A program made the position numbers and the translations under genes. Below are positions 44,194-56,272 of a DNA stretch of 64,000 nucleotides, in pieces. How positions within the stretch are numbered: position 1 is the first letter of the stretch; each line of letters begins with the position of its first letter. The notes beneath the pieces are model-generated. The model saw nothing but the letters and a program-made list of their open reading frames with translations. It was not told the DNA's origin and searched no databases. Origin of the DNA: Hyalangium versicolor (lineage in GTDB: Bacteria; Myxococcota; Myxococcia; Myxococcales; Myxococcaceae); NCBI RefSeq assembly GCF_020103695.1, contig NZ_JAHXBF010000015.1, positions 186,001 to 250,000 of the forward strand, given 5' to 3'.

Positions 44194-46482
44194 CTACTCC
44201 CTTCCGAGGGTGAAGTAGAACGTCGTCCCCTCGCCCTCACGAGAGGTGAGCCAGATCCGGCCGCCGTGACGCTCGATCACCTTCTTGACGATGGTGAGGC
44301 CGGCCCCCGTGCCTCCACCGAAGTCCGCCTGGGGATGCAGCCGCTTGAAGATGCGGAAGATCTCCTCCTTGGAGTTCTCGGGGATGCCAATGCCGTTGTC
44401 CTTCACATAGAAGCATTCCTTGAAGCCCTCGGCCTCCACCGGGAAGCCGGGCTCACCCTCGGCCACGTAGCCCACCTCCACCTTGCGCTCGGGCTTGTCA
44501 TTGTACTTGAGCGCGTTGGACAGGAGGTTCGAGTACACCTCGATCAGGCCGGTGTGATCGGCGTGGACGGTGGGCAACGGCCGGGGGACCGACACCACCG
44601 CGCCCGTCTCCTTCAAGCGGGACTCCACGTTCTCCAGGGCCTCGTCCACCAGCGGGCCCAGCGGGAGCGGCTCGATGCGCAGGGGGCTCTTGCCCAGCCG
44701 GGAGAAGTGCAGGAGCGAGTCGATGAGCACCTGCATGCGCTTGCTCAGCCGGATCACCGTGGCCAGCTTCTGCCGCCCCGCATCGTCGAGCGTCTTCGCG
44801 TAGTCCTCCGTCAGGAAGGTGGCGTAGTTGTAGATGCCGCGCAGCGGCTCCTTGAGATCGTGGCTGGCCACGTAGGCGAAGGAGTCCAGGTCCTGGTTGC
44901 TGCGGAACAACTCCAGGTTGAGCCGGGAGATCTCCTCGCTGCGGCGGAAGACGATCTCCGTGAGGGACTCGCGCAGGCGCCGGGCGGCCTCCAGCTCCAC
45001 GTCGACCCAGGGCAGCGAGCGGCCCTCAACGGTCTGCGACCACAGCTCGAAGGACTTGCGAGGGGTGAGCCGGTCTCCCATGGGACCGATCTCCACGGGC
45101 TTGTAGGGATCTCCCGCCCAGTTGACGGTCTGGATCGTCTCGGGCCGGAACCAGAGAACGTACTCGCCTCGGGGGCGGGAGATGGGCAGGGCCAGCAAGC
45201 CACAGGCGGCTTCCTTGAAGGCCTTCGCGTCCGGGTAGAGCGCCGGGAGCTGGTCCGTGGCGAAGATTTCGCTGCCCTGGGCCGTCTTCAACCACTCCAC
45301 CAGGAGGCGTACCTGGAGCTCGCTCGGGGTATTGCCCAGGAGTCGGCATTCGCCCTCGGCCAGCACGGCCGCACCGCCACACTCCACGAACTCGCGCACC
45401 CCGGGCGTGCACCCGGTCAGCACGTCCACGAGGTGCTCCTGCCGGGCCACGTTCTGGACCATGCACCGGTGGACCTCGCCCATCCGCTCCCGGTACTTCG
45501 TCTCCTCGTGGCGGCCCTTGTCGACCACCTGCAGCGAGACGACGCGGGAGAGGAACTCGCACGCGGTGCGCACATCATACGGCACCTGGCGGGCGCTGTA
45601 GTGGTGGCACGCCACCAGCCCCCAGAGCTGATCGCCCGCCGAGATGGCCAGGGTGAGCGAAGCCCTCACGCCCATGTTGATGAGGTACTCCGTGTACATC
45701 TGCGAGGCGCCCCGCAGGAAGGCGAAGCTCATGTCCAACGGCTTGCCCGTGAGCGGGTTGAGCTCCGGCACCACCCGCGAGGGCGCGTACTGCGCGTCCG
45801 GCAGCATCCGCACCGTGTTGAGCAGGAAGAGCGCCCGCGCCTGCGAGGGGATGTCGCTCGCGGGGTAGTGCAGGTCCAGATAAGACGGCAGGCCCATGTC
45901 CCGGGCCATGTCCTCGGCGATGACGTGACCGCTCCAGTCCTTCTGGAACTTGTAGATCATCACCCGGTCGTAGCCGCTGACGCGCCGGATCTCCTCGGCC
46001 ACCATCTGGCAGAACTCGCTCACCGTCCGGGCCGACTGGAAGCGCGCCACGCTGCGCTTCATCAGCTCGTAGAAGTCCGGCTGGCGCACAGGGCTCGTCC
46101 GCGTCGGCTCGAGCTCCATCAACAGCAGCCCGCCGTGCAGGTGGACGATGACGTGGAAGGGCCCGCTGCCCAGCACGTGCGCGGTGAAGAGGTAGAGCGG
46201 GTTGTCCTCCAGCCGCTCCGTCCGCAGAGCGCTGGAGAGGAAGTCCAACTGCTCCGAGCCCAGGAGGGCATCCATTCCCTTGCCCAGGACGGCCTGCGCG
46301 GGGACTCCCAGGTACTGGAGCGTGTTGTCGCTCGCCTGAAGGACGTTCAGAGTCGAGGGGTCCAGCGCCAACAGGACGCCGTGGGCCTGGATGTGCCCGG
46401 GAATGTGGATGGGTTCCCGATCACAGTTGGTGAGATCGATCTTCTGCCCGGGGGGCAGGGTGCCCTGAAAGGGGTCGTGCAA
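44194..46482 (-). CDS. bphP: Bacteriophytochrome histidine kinase
   Basis: The 762-residue protein has PAS, GAF, PHY, HisKA and HATPase domains in order. The biliverdin-attachment Cys is C20 in KIDLTNCDREPIHIPGHIQ, a perfect family match. The GAF domain contains PASDIPSQARALF, and the kinase has VASHDLKEPLRGIYNY plus GGGTGAGLTIVKKVIERHGG. It starts at TTG 46482 (GGGAG about seven bases upstream). It should sense red/far-red light and phosphorylate the downstream receiver. A haem oxygenase gene for biliverdin is not in this window. Confidence 0.95.
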   Translation of the reverse strand: MHDPFQGTLPPGQKIDLTNCDREPIHIPGHIQAHGVLLALDPSTLNVLQASDNTLQYLGVPAQAVLGKGMDALLGSEQLDFLSSALRTERLEDNPLYLFTAHVLGSGPFHVIVHLHGGLLLMELEPTRTSPVRQPDFYELMKRSVARFQSARTVSEFCQMVAEEIRRVSGYDRVMIYKFQKDWSGHVIAEDMARDMGLPSYLDLHYPASDIPSQARALFLLNTVRMLPDAQYAPSRVVPELNPLTGKPLDMSFAFLRGASQMYTEYLINMGVRASLTLAISAGDQLWGLVACHHYSARQVPYDVRTACEFLSRVVSLQVVDKGRHEETKYRERMGEVHRCMVQNVARQEHLVDVLTGCTPGVREFVECGGAAVLAEGECRLLGNTPSELQVRLLVEWLKTAQGSEIFATDQLPALYPDAKAFKEAACGLLALPISRPRGEYVLWFRPETIQTVNWAGDPYKPVEIGPMGDRLTPRKSFELWSQTVEGRSLPWVDVELEAARRLRESLTEIVFRRSEEISRLNLELFRSNQDLDSFAYVASHDLKEPLRGIYNYATFLTEDYAKTLDDAGRQKLATVIRLSKRMQVLIDSLLHFSRLGKSPLRIEPLPLGPLVDEALENVESRLKETGAVVSVPRPLPTVHADHTGLIEVYSNLLSNALKYNDKPERKVEVGYVAEGEPGFPVEAEGFKECFYVKDNGIGIPENSKEEIFRIFKRLHPQADFGGGTGAGLTIVKKVIERHGGRIWLTSREGEGTTFYFTLGRE

Positions 46483-46589
46483 GGAGGTTCTCCCGGAGCC
46501 GATGCATGGCGGAGAGCCTTCCTATGTGCAGTCGACGCCCTCCTGACAACATGGAAAAAGCCCGGAATACGGAGAGCGTCTCGTATGCG

Positions 46590-47333
46590 TCACAGCCGGC
46601 CTTTGATTCGGGACTCCAGGCTGCGCAGGTCCTCCACCCAATCGCCCTTCACGCCCTCCTGCTGGGCGCGCTCGAGCGCATGCGAGAGCACCAGCACGTC
46701 ATCCTCGTTCTGCTTGCGCAGCACGTGCATCATGCCGCGCGTGGCATCGAAAATATCTTTGAGCTCATCCGTTTCGCGCAGCCCATACGGGGGCGGGCGG
46801 ATCTGCCCGGAGGCCACGTCCTTCACCATGCGGCGGATGCGCATCAGCGGCCCGGCCACGCGGTGGGTCAGCACGATGGTGGCCAGGGTGATGAGGACGA
46901 GGAAGCCTCCCAGCGTCCCCATGAACACCAGCCACATGTTGCGCTGGTGACGCACCAGCGCCTCCCGCTCCCCGACGATGGCGGCGCGCTCGGCCTCGTA
47001 GCGCTCGTCGATGGCCTTCGAGGTGGCCTGCAATTGCGCCACGAAGACCGGGTCTCCCATCTTCTGGATGAGCTCGTTGGACAGGGCGGTGTTGGACAGC
47101 TCCCGGCTGGCGTCCGCGGCGCGCGAGCGGGCCTCCAGCGAGTGGCCGGCCTCGTCCAGCAGCGCCCGGGTGTTCCGGTACAGGAACACGCCCAGCACCG
47201 CCGCCAGCACCAGCGTCACGGTGATGAGGTAGGCGGCGAACTTGAGCTGGAACTTCGGCTCGATGAGGAAGTTGCGCCACTGGCGCTTCTTGCTGCCATC
47301 CTGCTGCGAGGCTGGGGAGGAGACGGCTCTCAT
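46590..47333 (-). CDS. HAMP-domain membrane protein without an output domain
   Basis: The start at ATG 47333 overlaps the stop of the HEAT protein gene by 4 bp (ATGA). The 247-residue protein has a basic N-terminus, a membrane helix (AAYLITVTLVLAAVLGVFLY, about 27-46), a helical external region, a second helix (VFMGTLGGFLVLITLATIVL, about 130-149) and a HAMP domain (HRVAGPLMRIRRMVKDVASG). After HAMP there is only about 60 residues of helical sequence with no kinase, methyl-accepting or cyclase domain. It resembles the membrane half of a chemoreceptor. How it signals is unknown. Confidence 0.82.
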   Translation of the reverse strand: MRAVSSPASQQDGSKKRQWRNFLIEPKFQLKFAAYLITVTLVLAAVLGVFLYRNTRALLDEAGHSLEARSRAADASRELSNTALSNELIQKMGDPVFVAQLQATSKAIDERYEAERAAIVGEREALVRHQRNMWLVFMGTLGGFLVLITLATIVLTHRVAGPLMRIRRMVKDVASGQIRPPPYGLRETDELKDIFDATRGMMHVLRKQNEDDVLVLSHALERAQQEGVKGDWVEDLRSLESRIKGRL

Positions 47334-48061
47334 GTTTTCCACTCGAAGGTTTGCGCGACATCCTGGATGGCCTTGGGTACCAGCGCCTTGAGGAGATCCG
47401 CGGGAGCGGCTCCGGCAGCCTGCACGTCCACCTGACCGAGCAGCGCCAGATCCGGATAGCTGAGGCACAGGAGGGCGATGCGCAGCCCTCCGCTTTCCGT
47501 GGTCTGGATCTCCGCGCTGAGACGGTAGCCGGAGATACCGTACTTCTTGAGCACGCCCTGGGCGCTCTTCTTCGCCTCCTTGGCGGGCGCCAGCAGCGCC
47601 CCCGTCTGGATGAGCCGCCGCTTGAGGCGCTCCTCGGTGACCTTCACCAGCTCCGGCGACAGCCCACCGGTCTTGTCCTTCACGCCCGTGAAGTCCACGT
47701 AGATGCGAGGGGGGCGGGACTTGAAGTCCTCGAGTGCCTTGATGGCCTCGCGGACGGACACCAGCGTGGCGGCATCCGTCTCCTTGTGCTTCTTGAGGCA
47801 GTCCAGGCCCGAGGCCTCCTTGAGCGTGGCCAGCCCCTTGGCGGCGGCGGCGCGGACCAGCTCGCTGGCATCCTGCAGACCAGCGCACAGGGGTTGAACG
47901 GCCTCGGGTTCCTCGGTGGCGCCCAACACCAGGGCCGCCTGAGAGCGGGCACGGGGATCCTTGCCCTTCTCGAGCTGCTTCGTGAGGAAGGCTACGCGGG
48001 CATCCACCTGCGCCAGAGCAGGCAGGGCCAACAGCAGGAGCGCAACGGGCAGCAGCCGCAT
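47330..48061 (-). CDS. Exported HEAT-repeat protein
   Basis: The 243-residue protein has a signal peptide (MRLLPVALLLLALPALAQ). Residues about 30-115 form HEAT-like repeats (ARSQAALVLGATEEPEAVQPLCAGLQDASELVRAAAAKGLATL). The C-terminal part is a mixed domain beginning IYVDFTGVKDKTGGLSPELVKVTEERL and is not recognised. It is translated just before the HAMP protein with a 4-bp overlap, suggesting the periplasmic HEAT protein works with that membrane protein. It is divergent from alaS. Confidence 0.8.
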   Translation of the reverse strand: MRLLPVALLLLALPALAQVDARVAFLTKQLEKGKDPRARSQAALVLGATEEPEAVQPLCAGLQDASELVRAAAAKGLATLKEASGLDCLKKHKETDAATLVSVREAIKALEDFKSRPPRIYVDFTGVKDKTGGLSPELVKVTEERLKRRLIQTGALLAPAKEAKKSAQGVLKKYGISGYRLSAEIQTTESGGLRIALLCLSYPDLALLGQVDVQAAGAAPADLLKALVPKAIQDVAQTFEWKT

Positions 48062-48177
48062 GGGGTGACCGAAGACTCTAGCGCATTGGGAGCACCTGCT
48101 GGAATGATCTCCCAGACTTCCCTACCCGGTGTCGCGGGGGCCCCGGCTCGGGGCTGACGCTCGACTGCCCCCCGGGG

Positions 48178-48213
48178 GGGCGCCTGGGCAGCAAGAACTC
48201 CTGCGAGGCGCCC
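48178..48213 (+). promoter_or_regulatory. Nested palindrome immediately upstream of alaS
   Basis: GGGCGCCT (48178-48185) and AGGCGCCC (48206-48213) are perfect 8-bp inverted repeats; inside them GCAG (48188-48191) pairs with CTGC (48201-48204). The site ends 25 bp before the alaS ATG. It could be an RNA hairpin or a DNA operator. E. coli AlaRS is known to repress its own gene by binding a palindrome at the promoter. Confidence 0.55.
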
Positions 48214-48238
48214 TCTTGTGGCATATACCCACACCACC

Positions 48239-50925
<2,687 letters not shown>

Positions 50926-50929
<4 letters not shown>

Positions 50930-51564
50930 GTGGACGCCCCTCCGCCTCCTGGTTGCTCCTGGCCGCGGCCCTCGCGTGGGGTTGCGCGAAGGAAGAGCCT
51001 CGCCCGCAGGAGGACCGCACGATCGCCAAGCTGCGCGCCGAGGCGGACCGCGTGGGCAAGGGAGGGGCTCCCTCGGGGCCTCCATCCCAGCTCGCGCCTC
51101 CCCCGGAGGATCCCAACGCGAACCTCGCGGGGCTGGCCACGGCGGAAGAGGGTGCCTCCGACCACAAGCTTCGGCTTCCTGAGCCGAATGACACGAAGCA
51201 CGTGGACACCGTGGCCGTGAAGCTCACGGGACTGACCTCCACGCACTCGGTCAAGGGAGCCAAGGTGAGCCTCACCACCGAGGAGCTCTTCCTCCGTGTC
51301 CAGATCATCGCCCAGAACGTGGGCTCGGCCCCGGCTCCGCTCGGGCTGGAGAAGACGCGGCTGGTGGACGGGGCGGGCAAGGAGTACCCGGTGGCTCGGG
51401 ATGCCCAGATCGCCGCCGGGACTCGCGAGCTGGCCCATACCTGGGGACCTCAGGAGCGCGCGGATGTGGTGTTCTTCTTCGAAATTCCTCCCTCGGTCCT
51501 CGACTCCGGCCTGACGCTGGTGCTGCCAGCGACCAGCGGAGACGTCCGCCTCGCCCTTCGGTGA
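50926..51564 (+). CDS. Putative lipoprotein (DUF4352-like)
   Basis: The 212-residue product overlaps alaS by ATGA. The signal region is SASWLLLAAALAWGC with Cys 20 as possible lipidation site. A disordered charged linker is followed by a beta-sandwich (VDTVAVKLTGLTSTHSVKGAKVSLTTEELFLRVQIIAQNVGSAPAPLGLEKTRLVDGAGKEY...), resembling DUF4352/telomeric-repeat-like immunoglobulin folds. Function unknown. Confidence 0.7.
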
Positions 51565-51586
51565 GCTCCCCGTGAGACGGTGAACG

Positions 51587-54382
51587 GTGACGGTCGCGCC
51601 CAAGCTCCTCCCGCTGCGCATCCGCCTCCCGTACACCACGGAGGAGGAGTTCATCGACAAGTACGGGGCGAACGTGGGGCGTGGCGGAGTCTTCATCGCC
51701 ACCCGCGCCCTCAAGGAAGAGGGCACCGCCATCGCGTTCGAATTCGTCCTCGCCGATGGCACCCGGCTGCTGCGGGGCGAGGGGGTCGTCGCCAAAGCCC
51801 TGCTCGATGAGGGCAATGGACGCATGGGGATGACCGTGCGCTTCGCGAAGCTGGATGCGCCCAGCAAGGCCCTCATCGACCGCATGGTGGCTCGGCGCGG
51901 TGGAGCGCCTGGCTCGGAGCCGGGGGGCACCGCGCGCACAGGGGCTCCGTCGCAGGTCGGCATTCCGGCTCAGGCAGCGGCCCCGAGCCCACCGCCTCCT
52001 TCGGGTCTGGCGACGCAGCCACCCGCTCCGCCTTCCCCTGTTCCCGCTTCGGCCCCGAGTGCACCGACGCCTCGGGCAATGGCTCCTCCCCCCGGGCTGG
52101 TCCGTCGGGCGACCCAGCCGCCCACTGCCTCCGTGCCTGCGCCGGCGGCCGTGCCTGCACCGGCTGCTCCCGCAGCACCACCTCCTGCTCCCACGCCTCG
52201 CGCTGCTCCCATTCCGGAGCCCAAGGCTCCGACGAGGCAGATGTGGGCGATTCCTTCTGCTCCTTCACCGGCCGCTCCGCGCGCAGAGCCGAGTCCGGCG
52301 CCCCAGGTACCTGCATCATCACCTCCTCGGGCGGACCCAGCTCCCAGCCCTCGCGTGGCTCAGCCGGCTCCGGTGCCACCCGTGGCTGCGCCGTCGCTTC
52401 CTCGGGTCGACCCTGCACCCGGCCCTCGCGCCGAGCCACCTCCCACGCCACAGGTACCGGCACCATCGGCGCCTCGGGCCGCTCCAGCGACGCCTGCACA
52501 GGCGCCTGCGGCGTCCGTGCCTGCTTCGCCCCTTGCCCAGGCCATGGTCGAGGCGGCTCTCCCCTCGCCTGCGCCCGCGGCTCCTTCCCTTCCCGAAGAT
52601 CCTCCCAGCACGCGTCAACCCGCGGCGCCCTCCTTGCCGCCCGAGCCGCGCACCCCGGAGACACCTGCACCCCGCTCCGCACCAGTGGAGACTCCTCGCG
52701 CGGATTCCTCACCAGGCCTCGTACCCGAAGAGCTGCGCCGTGCTCCCGAGAGCAGGACTCGCCGCAGAACCCTGCTCGAAGTGCCTGTCAGCGCTCCCGT
52801 GGCTCCCGCCGTGCCCGAGGTCGTGCTCGGCATCGACCTGGGCACCACTCAGGCCCGTGTCGCCGTGTTCCATGAGGGCACCGTCCGCCTCATTCCCACC
52901 AGCGGCTCCGACGCACGAAGCATGCCCTCCGCTCTGGCCGTGGATGGTTCGGGCCAGCTCCTGGTGGGGACGGCGGCTATCTCCGAGTCCGAGCGTGCGC
53001 CCCGCCGCGCCGCCATGGGGCTCAAGCGCCTGCTCGGGCTTCGCGCTCGCTCGCCGCGGCTGCGCAGCTTCGTGGGGCTCCCCTACTCCGTCTCGGCTGA
53101 TCCCCGAGGCGACGCAGGCATCGAGCTTCACGGGCGTGTCATCCCGCTCACGGACTTCGCCACCCAGCTCCTTCGCGAGCTCAAGTCCGCCGCCAGTACG
53201 TTCCTCGGCCGCGAAGCCACGCGCGCGGTCCTGTGCGTCCCCGCCTACTTCGATGCCCGCCAGCGCGCCGCCCTGCGCGAGGCTGCCGAGAAGGCTGGCC
53301 TCAACGTCCTACGCGTGCTCAATGCCTCCGCCGCGGCGACGCTCGCCTACGGGCACGGCCGTGGACTGGCTCGCAAGCGCGTCCTCGTGCTGGACCTCGG
53401 CGGTGGCGGGTTCGAGGTCTCCGTCGTCCAGGTCACCGGCGATGACCTCGAGGTCGTCACCACGGGCAGCGATCCGGCCCTCGGAGGCATGGACTTCGAC
53501 GCGCGCATCGCCGAAGCCCTGCTCAGTGAGCTTCGTGCACAGGGCACCGCTTCCTCCGAGCCCTCGCTCGACTGGGGCCCGCTGCGCTCCGCGGCCGAGG
53601 CCACCAAGGTGCTCCTCAGCGATCAGGAAGAGGCCCTCGTCCGGCTCCCGGATGGGGCTGCCTCCTCCCTCACCCGCGAGCGCGTGGAGGCACTCACCGC
53701 GGACCTCGCCCAGCGCGTGACCGAGGCCACCCGCGAAGTCCTCGAGTCGAGCTCGCTCACGCCCCAGGGGCTTGATGCGGTGGTGCTCGTCGGAGGCCAG
53801 AGCCGCGCTCCGCTCGTGCGGCGACGGCTCGAAGAGAGTCTCGGCGTTCCGGTGCGCTCCGATGTGGATCCGATCGGCGCCGGAGCCCTGGGCGCCGCGC
53901 TGCTGGGACGCTCACTGCTGGAGATCGAGTCCGGCAAGCCGGGAGCCACCGTCTCGGACGTGCTCTCCGTTCCCCTCGGCGTGGCCGAGCGCGGAGGAGT
54001 GCTCCGCCGCGTCTTCGAGCGCAACACCCGCCTGCCCGCCGACAAGACGCTCGTCATCCCCATCACCCCGGGTCCGCTCTCCCTGGCCATCTTCCAGGGC
54101 CCCTCTCCCGTCACCGCCGAGAACGAGTACCTCGGTGCGCTCCACTTCCAGCTCGAGCGCCAGGGCGAGGCGGAGATCCACTTCTCCCTCTCCCAGGACG
54201 GGATCCTCTCGCTGGCGGCCACCCTGCCCGGCACCAAGCGTCAGCCGGTACCGCTCGCCACCGAGGAGCTGGACGATGCGGCCCGCGAGGCCCTCATCTC
54301 CCGCTCACCCTTCGTCACCGAGGCCAAGGAGAGCCCCACCGGGCTCTTCTCTGGACTGCGCAAGCTCTTCGGCAAGAAGTAG
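51587..54382 (+). CDS. PilZ domain fused to an Hsp70/DnaK-like protein
   Basis: The 931-residue protein starts at a GTG. Residues 1-100 form a myxobacterial-type PilZ domain (LPLRIRLPYTTEEEFIDKYGANVGRGGVFIATR...); the c-di-GMP motif (N/D)xSxxG is altered to NVGRGG, so ligand binding is uncertain. Residues about 105-405 are a Pro/Ala/Ser linker. Residues about 408-925 follow Hsp70: VVLGIDLGTTQARVAVF, LCVPAYFDARQRAALREAAEKAGL, VLVLDLGGGGFEVSVV and VVLVGGQSRAPLVRRRLEE, with a truncated substrate-binding end (no lid helix obvious). It is not DnaK itself and no dnaJ or grpE is adjacent. A regulatory chaperone is a fair guess. Confidence 0.85.
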   Translation: MTVAPKLLPLRIRLPYTTEEEFIDKYGANVGRGGVFIATRALKEEGTAIAFEFVLADGTRLLRGEGVVAKALLDEGNGRMGMTVRFAKLDAPSKALIDRMVARRGGAPGSEPGGTARTGAPSQVGIPAQAAAPSPPPPSGLATQPPAPPSPVPASAPSAPTPRAMAPPPGLVRRATQPPTASVPAPAAVPAPAAPAAPPPAPTPRAAPIPEPKAPTRQMWAIPSAPSPAAPRAEPSPAPQVPASSPPRADPAPSPRVAQPAPVPPVAAPSLPRVDPAPGPRAEPPPTPQVPAPSAPRAAPATPAQAPAASVPASPLAQAMVEAALPSPAPAAPSLPEDPPSTRQPAAPSLPPEPRTPETPAPRSAPVETPRADSSPGLVPEELRRAPESRTRRRTLLEVPVSAPVAPAVPEVVLGIDLGTTQARVAVFHEGTVRLIPTSGSDARSMPSALAVDGSGQLLVGTAAISESERAPRRAAMGLKRLLGLRARSPRLRSFVGLPYSVSADPRGDAGIELHGRVIPLTDFATQLLRELKSAASTFLGREATRAVLCVPAYFDARQRAALREAAEKAGLNVLRVLNASAAATLAYGHGRGLARKRVLVLDLGGGGFEVSVVQVTGDDLEVVTTGSDPALGGMDFDARIAEALLSELRAQGTASSEPSLDWGPLRSAAEATKVLLSDQEEALVRLPDGAASSLTRERVEALTADLAQRVTEATREVLESSSLTPQGLDAVVLVGGQSRAPLVRRRLEESLGVPVRSDVDPIGAGALGAALLGRSLLEIESGKPGATVSDVLSVPLGVAERGGVLRRVFERNTRLPADKTLVIPITPGPLSLAIFQGPSPVTAENEYLGALHFQLERQGEAEIHFSLSQDGILSLAATLPGTKRQPVPLATEELDDAAREALISRSPFVTEAKESPTGLFSGLRKLFGKK

Positions 54383-54394
54383 CCCGTCAGCGCA

Positions 54395-55003
54395 TCAAGA
54401 CTCCGAGCCAGCAGTCGGTCCGGATTCGTCCTCGGCGACGACACGGTCCGCGAGCGCCTTCGCGGCTCGCAGGAACTCGTCGCTGAGCGGCGTGCCATCC
54501 ACGGCCCGGGACAGCGAGAGCGCCCCATACATGAGCGCGACCAGCCCGACGGCCTCCTCCCGGCGCCCAGACCCTGGACCGAGCACGCCCTCCAACGAGC
54601 TGACGAATTGGCCCAGCTCCGTGGAGAGCGCGCTCCGGTACGGCTCCCCTTCCCGAGCCACCTCCGGCGCGGCGCTCGGCAGCAGGCATCCCGCTTCCGG
54701 GTGGTCCCGGTGGGTGCGTGACAGGTACGGCCCGATCACGCTCCGAACGCGCTCTCGGGCCGACTTCCCCTTCGCCGAATTCATCAGGCGGATCCACAGC
54801 GCGCTCGCCGTGGTGCGAATCGTCTCCGCGAAGAGCTGCTCCTTCGAGTCGAAGTGCCCGTAGAACCCGCCGACGGTGAGCCCCGCGCCCTTCATCACAT
54901 CCTGCACCGAGCTGGCCTTGATGCCTCGCTCCCGCAGGAGCGCCGCCGCCGAGGCCAGGATGGCGTCGTGGGACTTCTGCTTCTTCTCCGCCTTCTGGTT
55001 CAC
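54395..55003 (-). CDS. TetR-family transcriptional regulator
   Basis: GTG 55003 with GAGAGGAGG upstream is the preferred start; the open frame extends further into the thiolase gene but is not needed. The 202-residue protein begins with a Lys-rich tail, then the TetR helix-turn-helix (HDAILASAAALLRERGIKASSVQDVMKGAGLTVGGFYGHFDSKEQLF), followed by the ligand-binding helical domain. It is the second gene after the thiolase, 20 bp downstream. Likely it controls the operon via the palindrome at 56273-56290. Confidence 0.88.
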   Translation of the reverse strand: MNQKAEKKQKSHDAILASAAALLRERGIKASSVQDVMKGAGLTVGGFYGHFDSKEQLFAETIRTTASALWIRLMNSAKGKSARERVRSVIGPYLSRTHRDHPEAGCLLPSAAPEVAREGEPYRSALSTELGQFVSSLEGVLGPGSGRREEAVGLVALMYGALSLSRAVDGTPLSDEFLRAAKALADRVVAEDESGPTAGSES

Positions 55004-55023
55004 CGGCACCTCCTCTCGCGGCG

Positions 55024-56259
55024 TCAGAGCCGCTCGATGATGGTCGCTATACCCTGCCCGCCACCGATGCACATCGTGATGAGCGCCGTCTCCTGGCCGG
55101 TCCGCTCGAGTTCATCCAGCGCCGTGCCGAGCAGCATCGCCCCCGTCGCCCCGAGCGGATGGCCGAGCGCAATGGCTCCGCCGTTGACGTTCACGCGGTC
55201 CGGATCGATGCCCAGCGCCCGCGTCGTCTGCAGGACCACCGCGGAGAAGGCCTCGTTGATCTCCCACAGGGAGATGTCTCGCGCCTTCATGCCCGCGATG
55301 CGGAGCGCCTTCTCGCTCGCTGGCGCCGGACCGGTGAGCATCAGCACGGGTTCGCTCCCCACGGTCGTCATCGCGCGGATGCGAGCGCGCGGCTTGACGC
55401 CCTTCTCCCGGACATATCGCTCCGACGCGAGCACCACCGCCGCGGCCCCGTCCGCGATGCCACTCGAGTTCCCCGCCGTATGGACGTGCTGGATGGTTCG
55501 GGCGCGTGGGTAGGCCTGCAGCGCGAGCTGGTCCAATGTCTCTCCGCCGGGCCCCGCGGCCAGCTGCCCCAGCGAGACGAAGGAAGGCTTCAGCGCGGCG
55601 AGCGCCTCCGCCGTGGTGTCCGGCCGGGGGAACTCGTCACGCTCCAGGAGCACAGCCCCCGTTCGCGGATCCTTCACCGGGAACAGCGACTTCGCGAAGC
55701 GCCCCTCTTCGATGGCTCGCACCGCGTTCCGCTGGGAACGAAGCGCCAGGGCGTCGATCTCCACCCGGGAGAAGCCCTCGAGCGTGGCGATCAGATCCGC
55801 GCTGATGCCCTGCGGAACCTGGAAGAAGCGCTCACGCAGATGCTCGTTGCCGCCATCCTGGCCACCGCCATCCGAGCCCATCGGAATGCGCGACATGCTC
55901 TCCACGCCGCCAGCCACCACGAGATCCATGGCCCCCGAGGCCACTCCCATGGCGCCGAAGTGGATCGCCTGAAGCCCCGACGAACAGAAGCGGTTGAGCG
56001 ACGCCGCCGGCACCTCGATGGGCCAGCCCGCCGCCAGCACCGCGTTGCGCGCGATGTTCGCCCCCTGCTCGCCCACCTGCGACACGCACCCCACCATCAC
56101 ATCGTCCACCTCGCTCGCGCTCCACCCGCCGCGCTGCCGGAGCGTGTTCAGCACCTGCGCGAGGAGCTCCTGCGGATGGAGGTTCGACAGCGATCCCTTG
56201 CCCTGCTTGCCACGCCCTCGCGGGGTGCGGGCGGTATCGATGATGTAGCTGGCGGTCAT
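55024..56259 (-). CDS. Thiolase (acetyl-CoA C-acyltransferase)
   Basis: The start at ATG 56259 (MTASYIIDTARTPRGRGKQG) is chosen by homology and AAAGGA upstream; an in-frame ATG at 56283 lies inside the operator. The 411-residue enzyme has nucleophile Cys 92 in NRFCSSGLQAI, the His of INEAFSAVV and GHPLGATG, and Cys of MCIGGGQG. These are the residues for thiolytic cleavage or condensation of acyl-CoA. It may be FadA-like; no FadB-like partner is next to it. It is co-transcribed with a TetR gene. Confidence 0.92.
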   Translation of the reverse strand: MTASYIIDTARTPRGRGKQGKGSLSNLHPQELLAQVLNTLRQRGGWSASEVDDVMVGCVSQVGEQGANIARNAVLAAGWPIEVPAASLNRFCSSGLQAIHFGAMGVASGAMDLVVAGGVESMSRIPMGSDGGGQDGGNEHLRERFFQVPQGISADLIATLEGFSRVEIDALALRSQRNAVRAIEEGRFAKSLFPVKDPRTGAVLLERDEFPRPDTTAEALAALKPSFVSLGQLAAGPGGETLDQLALQAYPRARTIQHVHTAGNSSGIADGAAAVVLASERYVREKGVKPRARIRAMTTVGSEPVLMLTGPAPASEKALRIAGMKARDISLWEINEAFSAVVLQTTRALGIDPDRVNVNGGAIALGHPLGATGAMLLGTALDELERTGQETALITMCIGGGQGIATIIERL

Positions 56260-56272
56260 GGTGCGTCCTTTC

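Noticed and set aside
44266..46950. Long plus-strand open frame over the phytochrome gene
   Set aside because: Same reason: the phytochrome domains are on the minus strand.
51873..52712. Minus-strand open frame in the proline-rich linker of the PilZ-Hsp70 gene
   Set aside because: The frame exists because of low-complexity codons. No signal, start site or domain supports it.
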